DNA of 64,000 nucleotides from Lithospermum erythrorhizon. Taxonomy: Eukaryota; Streptophyta; Magnoliopsida; Boraginales; Boraginaceae. The translations under genes were made by a program, and so were the position numbers. The notes beneath the pieces were generated by a model. That model made no database searches, was not told the origin of the DNA, and saw nothing but the letters and a program-made list of their open reading frames with translations. Positions 47,696 to 60,000 of this stretch are shown piece by piece. The stretch covers positions 1-64,000 of the forward strand of contig JADFUC010000552.1 of the NCBI GenBank assembly GCA_019722365.1, read 5' to 3'. Position 1 is the first letter of the stretch. Each line of letters starts with the position of its first letter.

Positions 47696-50600
47696 CACAC
47701 ATGAGGGAATAGAATAGTATTTTTTCTTCTAAAAAATGAGAATGGGTAGTATTTTCTTTCATTGGATTGGATATTAAATTTGATAGGAAAATGGTTCAAG
47801 GATCTGGTGCATCTCTCGATGACACTTCAATGCTTAAGTTAGTTGACTGGCTATACCAAATTTAGTAAGTGAAGTCCAACTACACATTAATAATGTATGT
47901 GAATTTATTTTAGATGATGGGGTATGCTCTTGTCATAACAATTATTTGAGCACCAGTTTAGTCCTGGAGATGGGTTGATGATGACTTAAAATACCAATAT
48001 TTTCCGTTTAGTTCAAAGAGATTGGGGTGATGGGGGTCAGGGGTGTATGCGTGTGTAAGGGTATCCAGTTCACAGGATTAAATGAATTAATACTCATATA
48101 AAGGAAAGATCATGCAACATTGCAACTTGCTTTTAATTACCAAAATTAACCAATTTTACATCGTTAACTGATACACTTAATCATGTTAACAATAAAATCT
48201 GGAGTACGTTTTTAATACTATAGATCTAGGAGTAGAAGTACTTTCCAATATAATCTGAGGCAGTGGCATTAGTAAAAAGCAACTCTTATGGTTTAATTAA
48301 TACATGTGTTTTCATCTTGTACAGCAGTGTCTAGCTAGAAGCTGACTAGGTCGCTTTAATGTTTTTTAGTGTACAGTATTTTTTATTTCATGTAACAATT
48401 TTCATTAGTGAAATGGCCATATTAAAATACACGTTGAATGAGTAAAATGGTATTTTTTGTCACTGCTGTTAAAGTATGGTTAAAATGCAGGCCAAAATAT
48501 CGAGCCGGCACTATTTACATGCCTTGCTTTGAGATGTTATCTGCTGAATAGTGTTGGGTTTGGGTGTAAATAGCTATTACAACCTCCCTGTTTGCGAGTG
48601 TAGTAGTTAGGAAGTTTTAAATTAAGAGCGAAATTATCGTTTATTAAAAAGTGTATAGTGTTGCCCCACGCCTCCTCTGCCTCGCTTCCCCGCCTACCCA
48701 CCACCATGACCGCTTCTCGTCCACTGCGCGTCTCGAAGGAAAGTTGAGCGGTCGGAGCAAATATGGGCAAAATTGTGGAGTTTTACGGCTTTGCTCCTCG
48801 AGACTGTCGTCAACAAAGTTCCAAGAGCATCGAGAGAAAATGCTGATCTTTGATCAAAAAGAAAATATGGAAAATAAAAAGAATACACATTTAGCAACAA
48901 AATTCTCAACATGATTCCCGGCAAAAAGCAAAAACAAACCAAATTGACAAATAACTACAAAAACGCTTCATTTTGCTTGAATTGACGTTTTATGCGATTC
49001 AGCTCAAAAAAATGGGATCTTTATTTTCATTGAAATTTCCGTCTAAATCGTCTAAATCATGAAACCTTCTAAATGCTACCTTCCTCCCGAGCTTGTTAAA
49101 AATGGTAGCGAAAAGGACAAAAAAGGTCTAGGTAGAGTTAATGGTAATAAAAATGGGATCTTTATTTTCATTTGTATGATTTAATAAACCAAAAAATGAG
49201 AATATTAATCAATTAATTTGCAGACAATAGAGTGAGGTTTAGGGTTTTTGATTTTTGAGGAGGAGATGGTGTTACCTTAGTTTAATTTGGAATGGTCATT
49301 TTTAGGGCAGTGCGTTTTGACATGGGGTGTGAGTTGATATGAGTGTGAAAAAGCGGCTTGAGGTAGGGGTGGGGGGGCAACGGTATCACGTTTTTTGGTA
49401 AAATGATAATTTTGCTATTAATGAAACTCCCTAACTACTCTGGCCTGCAAACAGGAGAGGCGAAAATAGGTGTTGCACCACATACTTTAGTGTTGGACAA
49501 AATAATTTCTTGTGACTTCAATGTGTATTTTAAGGGTAATAGTGTTTATTTAATGAAAATTAGGTGTATGGGAATCGGGGGGTGCACAGGCCAATGTTAA
49601 AAAGTATAAAGGCTGCCGGAGGAAGTTCAGGATGTCTGGGGCAAGCAAAAATAATCTGAAGTAGCATGGGAAATAACAAGCCAAAATGCGAGTGCTTTGT
49701 TGCGTAAAAGCGCATAATGCACTTGCTTTTGTTGAGAGTTGGTTCTTTGTTGTATCTCGATTCTATATTTTATTGGACTCCTATTTTATAATTGTTGCTG
49801 ACTCCTTATTTACGTAGAATATATAAATATTTGAATAATTTTTATTGTTATGTTCTGTGAATGGTTAGAGAACTATTCACAGAAAGTTCATCTTTGGACT
49901 ATGGTGGATAGATTAACACGTTGTTTGTAAAGTCTTTTTATTTTACTAATATCTCGAATCATAATCATTCATTCGAGCGGATCGCTGAAATTGAATATCA
50001 CAATAAAGTCGGATAACCCGACTCTCTAACAACATCGATTTCCATACAAATAATTTCTATTACAAATTAGCAGGGCAAGAACTTTCGCTATATATATGGA
50101 AATTAGCAGGCAAGACTTTTCGATATATATATATAGCATTTGAATGCAACGCAATATCCTACTCTTATTACAACCTATCAACCATCTTAATGAATAATCA
50201 GACTATCCATAATGATGGAGTTTAAACAAGAAATAGGATGTTTATATACTTCAACGAGGTGTTCAAAAGATGTTGAAATTTTACATCATATTGAATGTGT
50301 TTTGGGTGAGTCAATGTGTCATAGTATAGATTATTACTCATCCCTCCGAATTTTGTTATTTGTTATTTTAGCTTAAATTTTTGTTTTAAAATGTTATAAT
50401 TCCCAAGGATAAAAATTATGTTCTAGCTTTCCGATATATTTTTTATTATTTTCTATTAAATTATCAATGGAAACTTCAAATCGATATAATTTTAAATGAT
50501 TGTGTTTCATTTGATATACTTTTTGACTACTTATTTTCGTATCTGTATGCGAATAAATTTAGAATAACAATAAAAAAAACTTAGTGTAGTATAATAAACA

Positions 50601-51299
50601 ATAATTGTAGATAAAAAATTATGCATAATTGTAAATAAAAAATTATGGCTTATATTAAGAGTTGAAAAAGAAAATTTTTATTAAATAAAATCATTGAAAA
50701 GTGTGGTCTTAATTAATGATGAATTGTGTATAGAAGAAATACAAATGAGTATTATCGAAAGTAGAAGATTTAATATTTAAACAAATAACATTATAGTCTG
50801 AATAAAACAATAACTATCGAGAGGAATATTAATACACACATGTCATTCAAGATTGAATCAATCAGGAATTTCTAATAATATATCATACTTTCTTTAAACA
50901 TTTAGATTGGAAACATTGGGGCATTTATTAATAAATTATTACTATTATTTTTTAAATCAAACATGAAACATGACACTATCTTAAACAAGAGTAATACAAA
51001 TTTGAGACGTTCCGGAATCATCAATCTCGTTATACTCAACATTCAACATCCCAACAATGAGGAATTATGTAGACAGTGAAATTTATTAAATAAATTTAAT
51101 AAATCGATTTATTTAATCGGTAAAATCGATTAAAAAGAAAATTAACCTTATATTTACATAATAGAGCCTAATAAAATTGTATACGTAAGAATAATAAGGG
51201 TTTAAAATTCTTCAGAAATTAATTGAAGTCAAAACTACGGTTTTATACATTAATTAACCACATTTTAACTTCAAGCAAGTTTTAGAGAAAATAGCCCAA
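47696..51299. other. AT-rich intergenic stretch
   Basis: No gene supported on either strand. A C-rich patch at 48,660-48,710 (CCTCGCTTCCCCGCCTACCC), a G-rich patch at 49,365-49,380, a 10-bp perfect hairpin at 49,853-49,884 and a 35-bp two-copy repeat near 50,064-50,130 are the only structured parts. Overlapping open frames at 48,537-48,942 on both strands have no recognisable domain. Confidence 0.45.
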
Positions 51300-52750
51300 T
51301 TAAATCTGCATTCAGGAGGCTAGAACAGAAAATCCCAAATTTATTACATCGATTTATTTTATTTAATGGAGTTCGAACCGAACTTTAAAATAAAGGCTAC
51401 AGAAAGAGCGATTACAAGCATTTCCCAAAAGTTGAGTTTAATATATGAAAATCGTTTATTATAAAAAGAATATGAAACATATGATTCACGCCATGTGAGC
51501 GTCTTTTTGCCTTGGAGTGGAACAAGTAATTTTCAAAATCGTGACTCGGATCTTTGCTGCTCAGGTGCTGATTAAGATCGAAATTCGGTGATCGTGGATA
51601 TTAATCGAGATATGACATATACGATACCCCCCATATTCATCAAAATTTCATGAAAGACACAAAAAATACAACAAAAGAAACACACAGAAAATTTAAGCAT
51701 GGAAACTATTCAGAGAGGTCCAACATATAAATTAACGACCTCTTTAATATTATTAAAGCATTCAGAAAAACGTGAATAATCTTGACGTATATGGCGCAAG
51801 CCAGGTGCCTAAATTGAAGAGTTGAGTGTGAGTACAAAAATCTTTAACTTGAGACCAAATAAGTGGCCAAAATTAGGTACAAGGTTGAATTACTACTTAA
51901 TATGATAATTAGGATCGAGACAGCGTGAAAATTTGTCTGTTTAGATCTGTAATCAAGTAAACTCAGGTTAAGCCTAAAGCACTTATGTGCAAATCATAGA
52001 GCGGGGATATAAGGCTGCGCCTTTGTCTGTCGAAACACGGAGTAGGCATGGTACCCTCGTAACAATAACGAACATAATAGGGACAGCACACGAGGATCGG
52101 AGAGAAATTTCTTTAAGCACACGAACTTGATCTGGATTGTGAGAGATCAGGCTAACTAAGGCAACCTTTCTGGTAGGCAACGGAAATTCAATCGAGTCAG
52201 CTTCTCACGACTGCATCATAGACCCAATCAAGTCCGAACTGACCACCATACGGGTATATCTTTCTTTATGGTTTACATTCGGACCGTACTCAAGTGAAAA
52301 CGAAGTCAAAGACTTCAAATATTTACTCCGTCCCAGAGATCGCGTTGATCGGGAAACACATCGATGCGTCAATTGAGCCTACCAAATCTAAATCGACTTG
52401 GGATAAATGATTACGAAACATTCAGTAGAACACAGGATACAACGGTCAGCATAAAATCAATCCCGACCCATGATAGGCGGCCAAATCAAGAACCAAGTAA
52501 AAAAATCAATGTAGTATATAAATCAAAGCTACATCAAATCAAAAGTCAATGTCTGAAAGCAGTTAGAAGTGCGTTTAGATAGCAATGGTGATAATTCAGA
52601 CCTCTAATCGTTTGTCATCTTATACGCAGAGATTTAAAAGGGGTTTCGTTGTGATGGTAGGCTCTTATATAAATAATAAAATCACTACATGATTCTAGTT
52701 CTTTGGTTTGGGGAGAAATGAGAGATGAATCAATTTCCCAGTGTTTTCAG
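51300..52750. mobile_element. Unassigned GC-shifted repeat block, possibly an LTR
   Basis: The composition changes from very AT-rich to sequence with many CG words (GATCGAAATTCGGTGATCG near 51,575, GGATCGGAGAGAAATTTC near 52,093). It is non-coding in all frames and returns to AT-rich at about 52,750. This is typical of a retroelement LTR or a decayed element, but no terminal motif or second copy was found in the window. Confidence 0.3.
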
Positions 52751-54046
52751 TTCTTATTTCCGTCAAAATTTCGTTAATCTCAATTTTTTTGTAATGTGCA
52801 GCTCACGTGAAATAATTTAATACACACCATAACAACAATAATTCTAAATAGACTAAAATAAGTCAAACTAAATCAGAAATACTAATTACAAGAATCAAAT
52901 CGATGTATCAATCCCAAATGGAAAAATTTCAAGAATGGAACCTACTGACCCCCAACTGTTAAACCAGTTCATTATATAAGTTACTCTATTATCAGCCATA
53001 TGGATTATTTTCGTAATCAACTGATTTTGAAGTAAGATAGAAATGTTGATTTCTTTATTACTACTGCATCTTCTTCGTGAAGTGTTGTACATTTAACACT
53101 CAAATGCTTATTTACGTAAGTTGCATGTAATTTAGCTGCGGTTTTATATTTGAAGGAAAGATCATTGTTCAAGTGCTTGATGTTAAGTTCAAGTGCTTGA
53201 TGTGAAGCTCAAGTCCTTTGTCTTATTACAGTATGAAGGTTCATCTTAGGAAGAAATGAAACATGTGAGGCAGGCTGTAGGATTTTTGGTATGATTTGGA
53301 TGTCTTCCTTACCCTCCATCAATTTTTAGCTTTAATTAATTAGGATTCATCAATTGGGCTCATATATATGGCATGTTGAACAAAATTGACCCCGTAAGAA
53401 TGTCACAAGCTAGGCACATGACTTACTTAATAGAGGTTAACATAAAATTAGATGAAAAAACCAAGTAAAAACACTTTTAAAAGTTAGGTAATCAAACAAG
53501 ACTCTTTAAAATATAAGTGATCAAAAAAAAAAAAGCGGAATAAACATTAATAATCAACGCTACCATTAGTCCTAAAAAAAACTCAACAAATGTATATCCC
53601 TGGTTACAAATTTGTATTAGATTCATAAATATATTAGATTCATATATATTTTAGTTACCCTTTATTTTCCTTCAATCAACGAAACAGGGGAAACGGATAA
53701 CAAAAATACCACATAGAAACTTCTTGACGATATTTAAGTAAATAACCAACAAAAGTGGACCAAAAAATATGAAATTGAAAAAAGCTTTGAATGGGAGAAT
53801 GCCGTATTCATAAATTAATCTACTTCTGCTCCACATGGTTTTCCAATATAACCACAGGAGCTAAAAGCCATCATGTACGGAAAAAGAAAGGCTGGAATTT
53901 AAAAATCACTTGCCCAGAATCCAAACCAGCTTCAACAAGATGATGCAGCTATCAAGGATATACAATTTACAAATTGTGACAACTTATAGCACCAAACCAA
54001 GAGCATCGTTATTACGAATAAACTCTTTTGGAGGGGAAATAAGTTG
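52751..54046. other. Region downstream of VAC14
   Basis: AT-rich, no gene. A 20-bp tandem repeat (GTTCAAGTGCTTGATGT) lies at 53,168-53,220. On the minus strand, AATAAA at 53,661-53,666 is a possible poly(A) signal for VAC14, about 380 nt after its stop. Confidence 0.45.
53168..53220 (+). repeat. 20-bp tandem repeat, about 2.5 copies
   Basis: GTTCAAGTGCTTGATGTTAA, GTTCAAGTGCTTGATGTGAA and then GCTCAAGTCCTT in direct succession. Confidence 0.85.
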
Positions 54047-57000
54047 TCATAGTTGTAATTGTCCTGAGAATCCACGAGATGATCTGGAGGTAAGTCGGTT
54101 GATGTCTGCAGTAACTGGCAAAGCTCGATCAAGGTCTTCTGGTGTATGTTCCTGATATTACAATTTAAATAATCAGATTCAGGCTCAATTAACGTAGAAG
54201 GCAATTATAGGGAAACAATTTAACATAGTAACAGAGAAGCATATCGACACAAATAGTTGAATAAGGTAGCACAAAAAGTTTGCAACAACTAATATTGCAG
54301 TTCATAGGTTTGGCATTTGTGAACCATAAGATGAAGTTATTCCTTCTGATCTTTATATGAAGCGGCAGTTCTTCAAACAACCATATAAATAGACAGGCTG
54401 ATAGTTTACTCCACAATATCAGGCCAATGTAACAGAGAAGCATATCGACACATATAGTTGAATAAGGTAACACAAAAAGTTGGCAACAACTAATATTGCA
54501 GTTCATAGGCTTGGCATTTGTGAACCATAAGATGTAGTTATTCCTTCTGATCTTTATATACAGCGGCAGTTCTTGAAACAACCATATAAGAAGACAGGCT
54601 CATAGTTTACTCAACAATATCAGGCCAATGTTCTACAAGCCCTTCATCCCCATGTAAGTGAGAGATTTTTGTTTCGTTCCTAAAATCTAAGAGGTGTATT
54701 GGAGATAATCGTGACTAATAAGCGCCATAAACAAGACACGATTTAGGAAGTGAACAAAAATAATAAAGTGAAATTTTCATTAAAATGGGGTAAAGGTCAT
54801 CCACAAAGAATTTTTAATAAAAGCACCAACTATTACACCATCACAAGCATGTATTCACCCATAGCATTGCAAAAAACTCCTATTCTAAATTTTTAAAATT
54901 CCCATTCCACATGTATTTGCTGCTTCGTAGGATACAGCTACAAAAAAAAAACAATAACTAAAAAGGAGAGGGTGATGTTATTAAAAGTGAAACAGCAACA
55001 ACAAAAAATGCTCCTATGTCTCGAAAAGGCTCCAGCCTAAGCCTGGTAGAGGGGAGGGTTGTATGGAGCCTTACTCCTTGTGATAACAGAGAGGCTCTTT
55101 CCGAATTGACCCAAGATGAAGTGCAAAGACTATCTACTACTTAACAATAGATCAGAAGCTTAAGTAATGTAATGAACAATTTTGATTTATTTCATTATAT
55201 CAAGGACTCTTTTGATTAAATAAGTAAGCAAAATACAATATACCTTCGCCGACCAAGAACTGTTCTGCAATTGCACTGGTGGCTTTGAATACAAACGATG
55301 TTGCTGCTGAATGTTCTTAAACTGCTGCAACTTTGAAGAATAGTCCATTCCAGAATGTATTTTACGAGAATCTTCAATGGCAATTCCATCTTCAGAATCT
55401 TTTGAACCACTCTCCCTGGAATTAACTCCCAAAAAAGTGTTCCCTGCCATTGTCTGTTCAAACTCCTTACCACTGAAGGAGTACGTTGGAACTGTCTTCA
55501 ATCGTGTACGAAGAATCTTGAAGGCTGCACTTTGCTGCAAAATTGATATATAAAAATTAAAAGAATTAACCATCTCAAGTTCACAACGAATAGCCATTAA
55601 ATAATTAGTTGGGAATGGTTTATGTTGGTCTTCAGCACACAAGGCTGAAGTTGTGCTACAGCAACCCAGAAACTATCCGAAGGTAAGCAGGTTTATCAAA
55701 TCATAGATTCAGCTAAAAGCAGGTCATTTGGTACATGCTAAAATGATAAAAATATGTCTAATTCATTCAAGAGCTTAAAAGAAAAAAGACTATTTTGCAT
55801 TTCAAGGTCAACCTTCAATACTTTCCAACCAACTTAACAAGCCTAGTCCTCATCAAAAGATATAAAGAATTAATAGACATGTAAGAAAATTTATGTTTTA
55901 AAACAAGAGGAAAGAGTCAGACGACTAACAACCTTCTATCATCAGGAACGCACAGGCAATCAATCACACAGATTGTAAAATTCAGAATGCTTTATAAGAG
56001 TTTGGAACTTCTTGGTAAACAAAAAATTATGTCATAATTTCAGTTCAACTAGCTGAGAAATTGCAATATCTTGTTAAAATGGTATGAAGATGGATAATCT
56101 GAAGCTGGTATTAACATCTAAATTTCATACTAAAAAGGAAAAGGCACAACTAATAAATATGCACAATAATTTTTTCTTGTAACTGCATTTTTCTTATTGT
56201 CATTTTGTTGAGACGATCACAAAATGACATGCCATCACAAGAAATTTTTCTGAAGAAACCAAAGTAATCTACACTAAAATTAATAAATAAGCACAACTCA
56301 CAAGTAGTGAAACGCTTTATAATGGCAAGATACCTGGGGAAACAGCATTAGAAGACCATACAGAGCTTTCAGCAAAAAAATATGTCTCCCAGGTTCAAGA
56401 AGCTGCATTCAATAATTGCATGAAGAACCAACAAGATATTTGTTCAAGTCAGTAACATGGAGTAACTACCAGAGGATGGCTTCGAATGCTACACTATAGA
56501 AGAAAGAAGAAATTGGAAAAGGGGGATGATGGGGCGATGGGGTTTGACCAAGTAGTTAGTTGGATATAAGAAAATTGATGAATTATTCAGAGGAAATTGA
56601 TGTCTACCTTCTTTTTAGGTATGTACGCATTTTCGCATGATATTCAACTTAAACATGAAGATAAGATATACCTTTTCCAGAAATAACATTTCAGAAGTAA
56701 ATATTTAGGATTTTATAATACGAGTAATCCATGAAAAGATTTAAGGTGGGAAAATATACCTGAAGCCTAAGATAGGCAAAGTTAGGAGTCTCGAGCAGGT
56801 GAATCAATTTGTCTAGCTGAACCAGGAATTTAACAGTGATATCCTCTTCAACAAGAGATTGGATTACAGAACTTGCGTGCTGGTAAGTCTGAAAAGCAGT
56901 TACAAGAAAATGCATAAACATATAACACCTAAAAACACAGAAGCTTAAATTTTGAGAGTGTCTACCTAAATCACAACAAACAGTTTAAGCAGTTTACTGA

Positions 57001-60000
57001 TGTCTATGTGTAAAGAAAATTAAACGATAAAATGAGAGGTACATATTGCAGATCCCAGGGCAGTTACCTGAGCTAGCAAGCAAAGACTTATAGTTGCCAT
57101 AGGGGAGTGGCACCATGAGGCATACAAAGAAAGAAATAAGTCTTCCCCAGCAGCATCGACCAGTGATTGCTTGAGAAGGACTCTGAGTTCAGATAATTCT
57201 GAAGAAGTAAGCAAAATCAGATTCAACGCCTGAAAAAGATCATCAATGTCAAAGAGGTTAGATGTAACAACAAAACATCTATTACAATGTGAACTTTCGT
57301 AATAAATGAAGCAACCTGGACCAAGATAGATGCAAAATGTAGGTTTGATTCTCCTTCTAATATCGTAGAAAGTTCCCGATAAACTCTTTGAGCATCCAAT
57401 AGTACACATAGTCGTCGGATGATCAAAGCGCCACGCCTGCATAACCATGAGAAATGTCAAAATAGTTCGGTAGGTGACCACTCCATGAATTTGTTAACAG
57501 TAACATAACATTGCAAGTATAATAGAAGGCCTTACTTCTCCAGGAGAGAGTTGTCAACCCGGAATGTCTCGACTAAGAAAACAACAAGATGGCGAAAGTG
57601 TTGAGGGTCCTTAGCTATGCATGCATGCACATCAAGCACCAGAAGCACCACCTAGATAGAAAGAGAACACGAGAGAGACATAAAATTTGTATGCCATATC
57701 CAGTCATAGCTATCAGTCCATGCACATGTACCCACTTAATGCTGTGAACACTCAGGCTTCTTAGAAGTTTACCATATTTTAAACGAACAGATACATTGAC
57801 AGGCAAGATTGGTTACATTCTAATGAAGTATCTCATAAAGTGGTAAGCACCAATGAACTTTGTGAAAAAAACAGCATTCAATAGGCAGAGGAAAAGTGAA
57901 TGTACCTCATCGGATGGATCTGACAATGCCCTCAGAAGAGTATCAAAAGTATCACTCAGAAGGGATAAAACCTGTTTAAGTAAAAGCACATTTAAAAGAA
58001 AACAATTGACAAATCAAGATTTTGAAGAAAATACACCAATGATTTCATCAAGATTTGGGCTTTGGTATCACCCGAGAAAGAGGTCAGTAATGAATTAGTA
58101 GGGAAAAATTAATAGCAAATTATTAGGCAAATGTCTTAATTCTCTGGAGTAAAAGAACTCATTTGATGACAATAAATAAACAGACATCTTTTCCAATTAT
58201 GACGTTCTAGTAACAACATGACAAACATACACTAAAAAATACAGGACAGGGTAGCTATCACACTCGACACCCAAGAACAATAACATGCCCCAATGCCTCT
58301 TAAGTCTATCTGATCATTTTATGCTTTGCTCATAAATTTAAGTCTAAAAGAAAAGTCTCCATGGCTAAGCTAGCTTCCACGGAGTTATAATGTAGTAAGT
58401 TATAGCCAAAATCTCACTAAAGAATATATACATTACAGAACCCCTGGAACTAACAATGCATATACAACATATAAGATGGATGAGCCACAAGTTTGGGGAT
58501 ACCTCCTCTCGATGTCTATTAAGAAGGGTTGAAATCCAATGCAATGCCTCAATACGGGAAGCCTCCCATTCACTAGACAAGTGCCTGAAAGGTAGAACAA
58601 TGATCAAACTTGCAACCATGCATTCCAATAAAACAATATATTCTAGCCATCTTAAATCATTATATATAACAACAAGAGAGCTGCATCCATGTGATAGTTT
58701 CAGCTGGAAGACAAACTTTATAAAAGAGGACGGGACCTTCAAAGTTAGCAAGGAAACTATACCTCGTAGCAACAGAGAGGATGGATCCTACATCAACTCC
58801 TTCATCGTGATTAGCTTCGGCGACACGAAGTTCTTCATTTGTTTCTCGAGTAACCTACATGAGCAGAAGTAAGAGTAAATAACTTAGTAGGAAAAAGGGC
58901 ATGTTATGCGAAAGGTGAAGCTTCTTAGTAACCAAGGGAGAAGAAATACCACATATAGTATGTCCACTTACAACTCTAATTTTTTCTTCTTTATCTGCTA
59001 TGCAAGGCAGAATAGCTCCCAAAACATCGGCATAATGAGGAACCAGCTGATCACCAGCAAGTTTCACAAACTCATTTATCTGCACATGAAGATAGTGTAC
59101 TGAAATTGACATAAAATATTTTAAAACATGCTTAACTCATCTGCACAGGTATATAAGCTTGTAGAGAATCAGCATTTGTAAAATATAAGTTTACTTACCC
59201 AGGTCATAGAGGTCAGTCGAGTGTATTCGTCAGGAGAAGCAGCCCTCTCAACAAGGATCTCGGCCATACGACCATAATCTACTGACTGAAGAATATTTAA
59301 ATGAGAACACTAGGAATCGGCTACATCATTACTTTATACATTAACTTAAAACTTATATCCATATTTTATCTTAATAGTATTAACTAATAGGTCAAACACA
59401 CACATTGGCATATACATTACATTCCCTAACGACGACACAACTTTCAGGGAAGAGCTTCGTTATGGAACTCATCCATACTAGTTGGTACCCAAAAAAAGCG
59501 ACAAGTAAGATTACCAACTGAAAGAAATTTCCTCCTCTATATTGGAACTGGATCTTTCAGAGGATATATGTCACCACATCATCATTTTAAATTTTTGTTA
59601 TAATATGGCTAACACTAATCTTGTACAGAAATCAAAGACTGGTGAAAGACATTTCACCTTTTGAGCCAATCTTATATAGAATCTTATCAAATAAACTTCT
59701 ACATTTACCATAATCAAGTTTTTGGTTAAATCTCATCACAGAAAGAGAGGCTGAGGAAGTAACTGGGAATATATTTTCTAATGTCAAATAAACTCCCTTC
59801 AGTAGTAAGATATAGTCTTACTGGGGAGTGCTTAATCTCTTGCAGGAATTCACTGAGTGCTGAATCAGCTTGTTGCCGAATCTCATGGCTTGAATCACTA
59901 AGCATATTAAACAATCCTGCAAGGAAAATATATCATGGAAATGTTTCTTCAACAAAATTTCAAAATGTAAACAATCGCTAACCTCAAACCATGAACACTG

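Noticed and set aside
48537..48942. Overlapping open frames on both strands near a C-rich patch as a possible small gene
   Set aside because: Neither strand shows a known motif, splice-site pattern or stable frame; the frames stay open because of local base composition.
54189..54581. 130-codon minus-strand open frame inside VAC14 intron 19
   Set aside because: It contains the same protein stretch twice because it spans the 201-bp tandem duplication; it is intronic, without family similarity.
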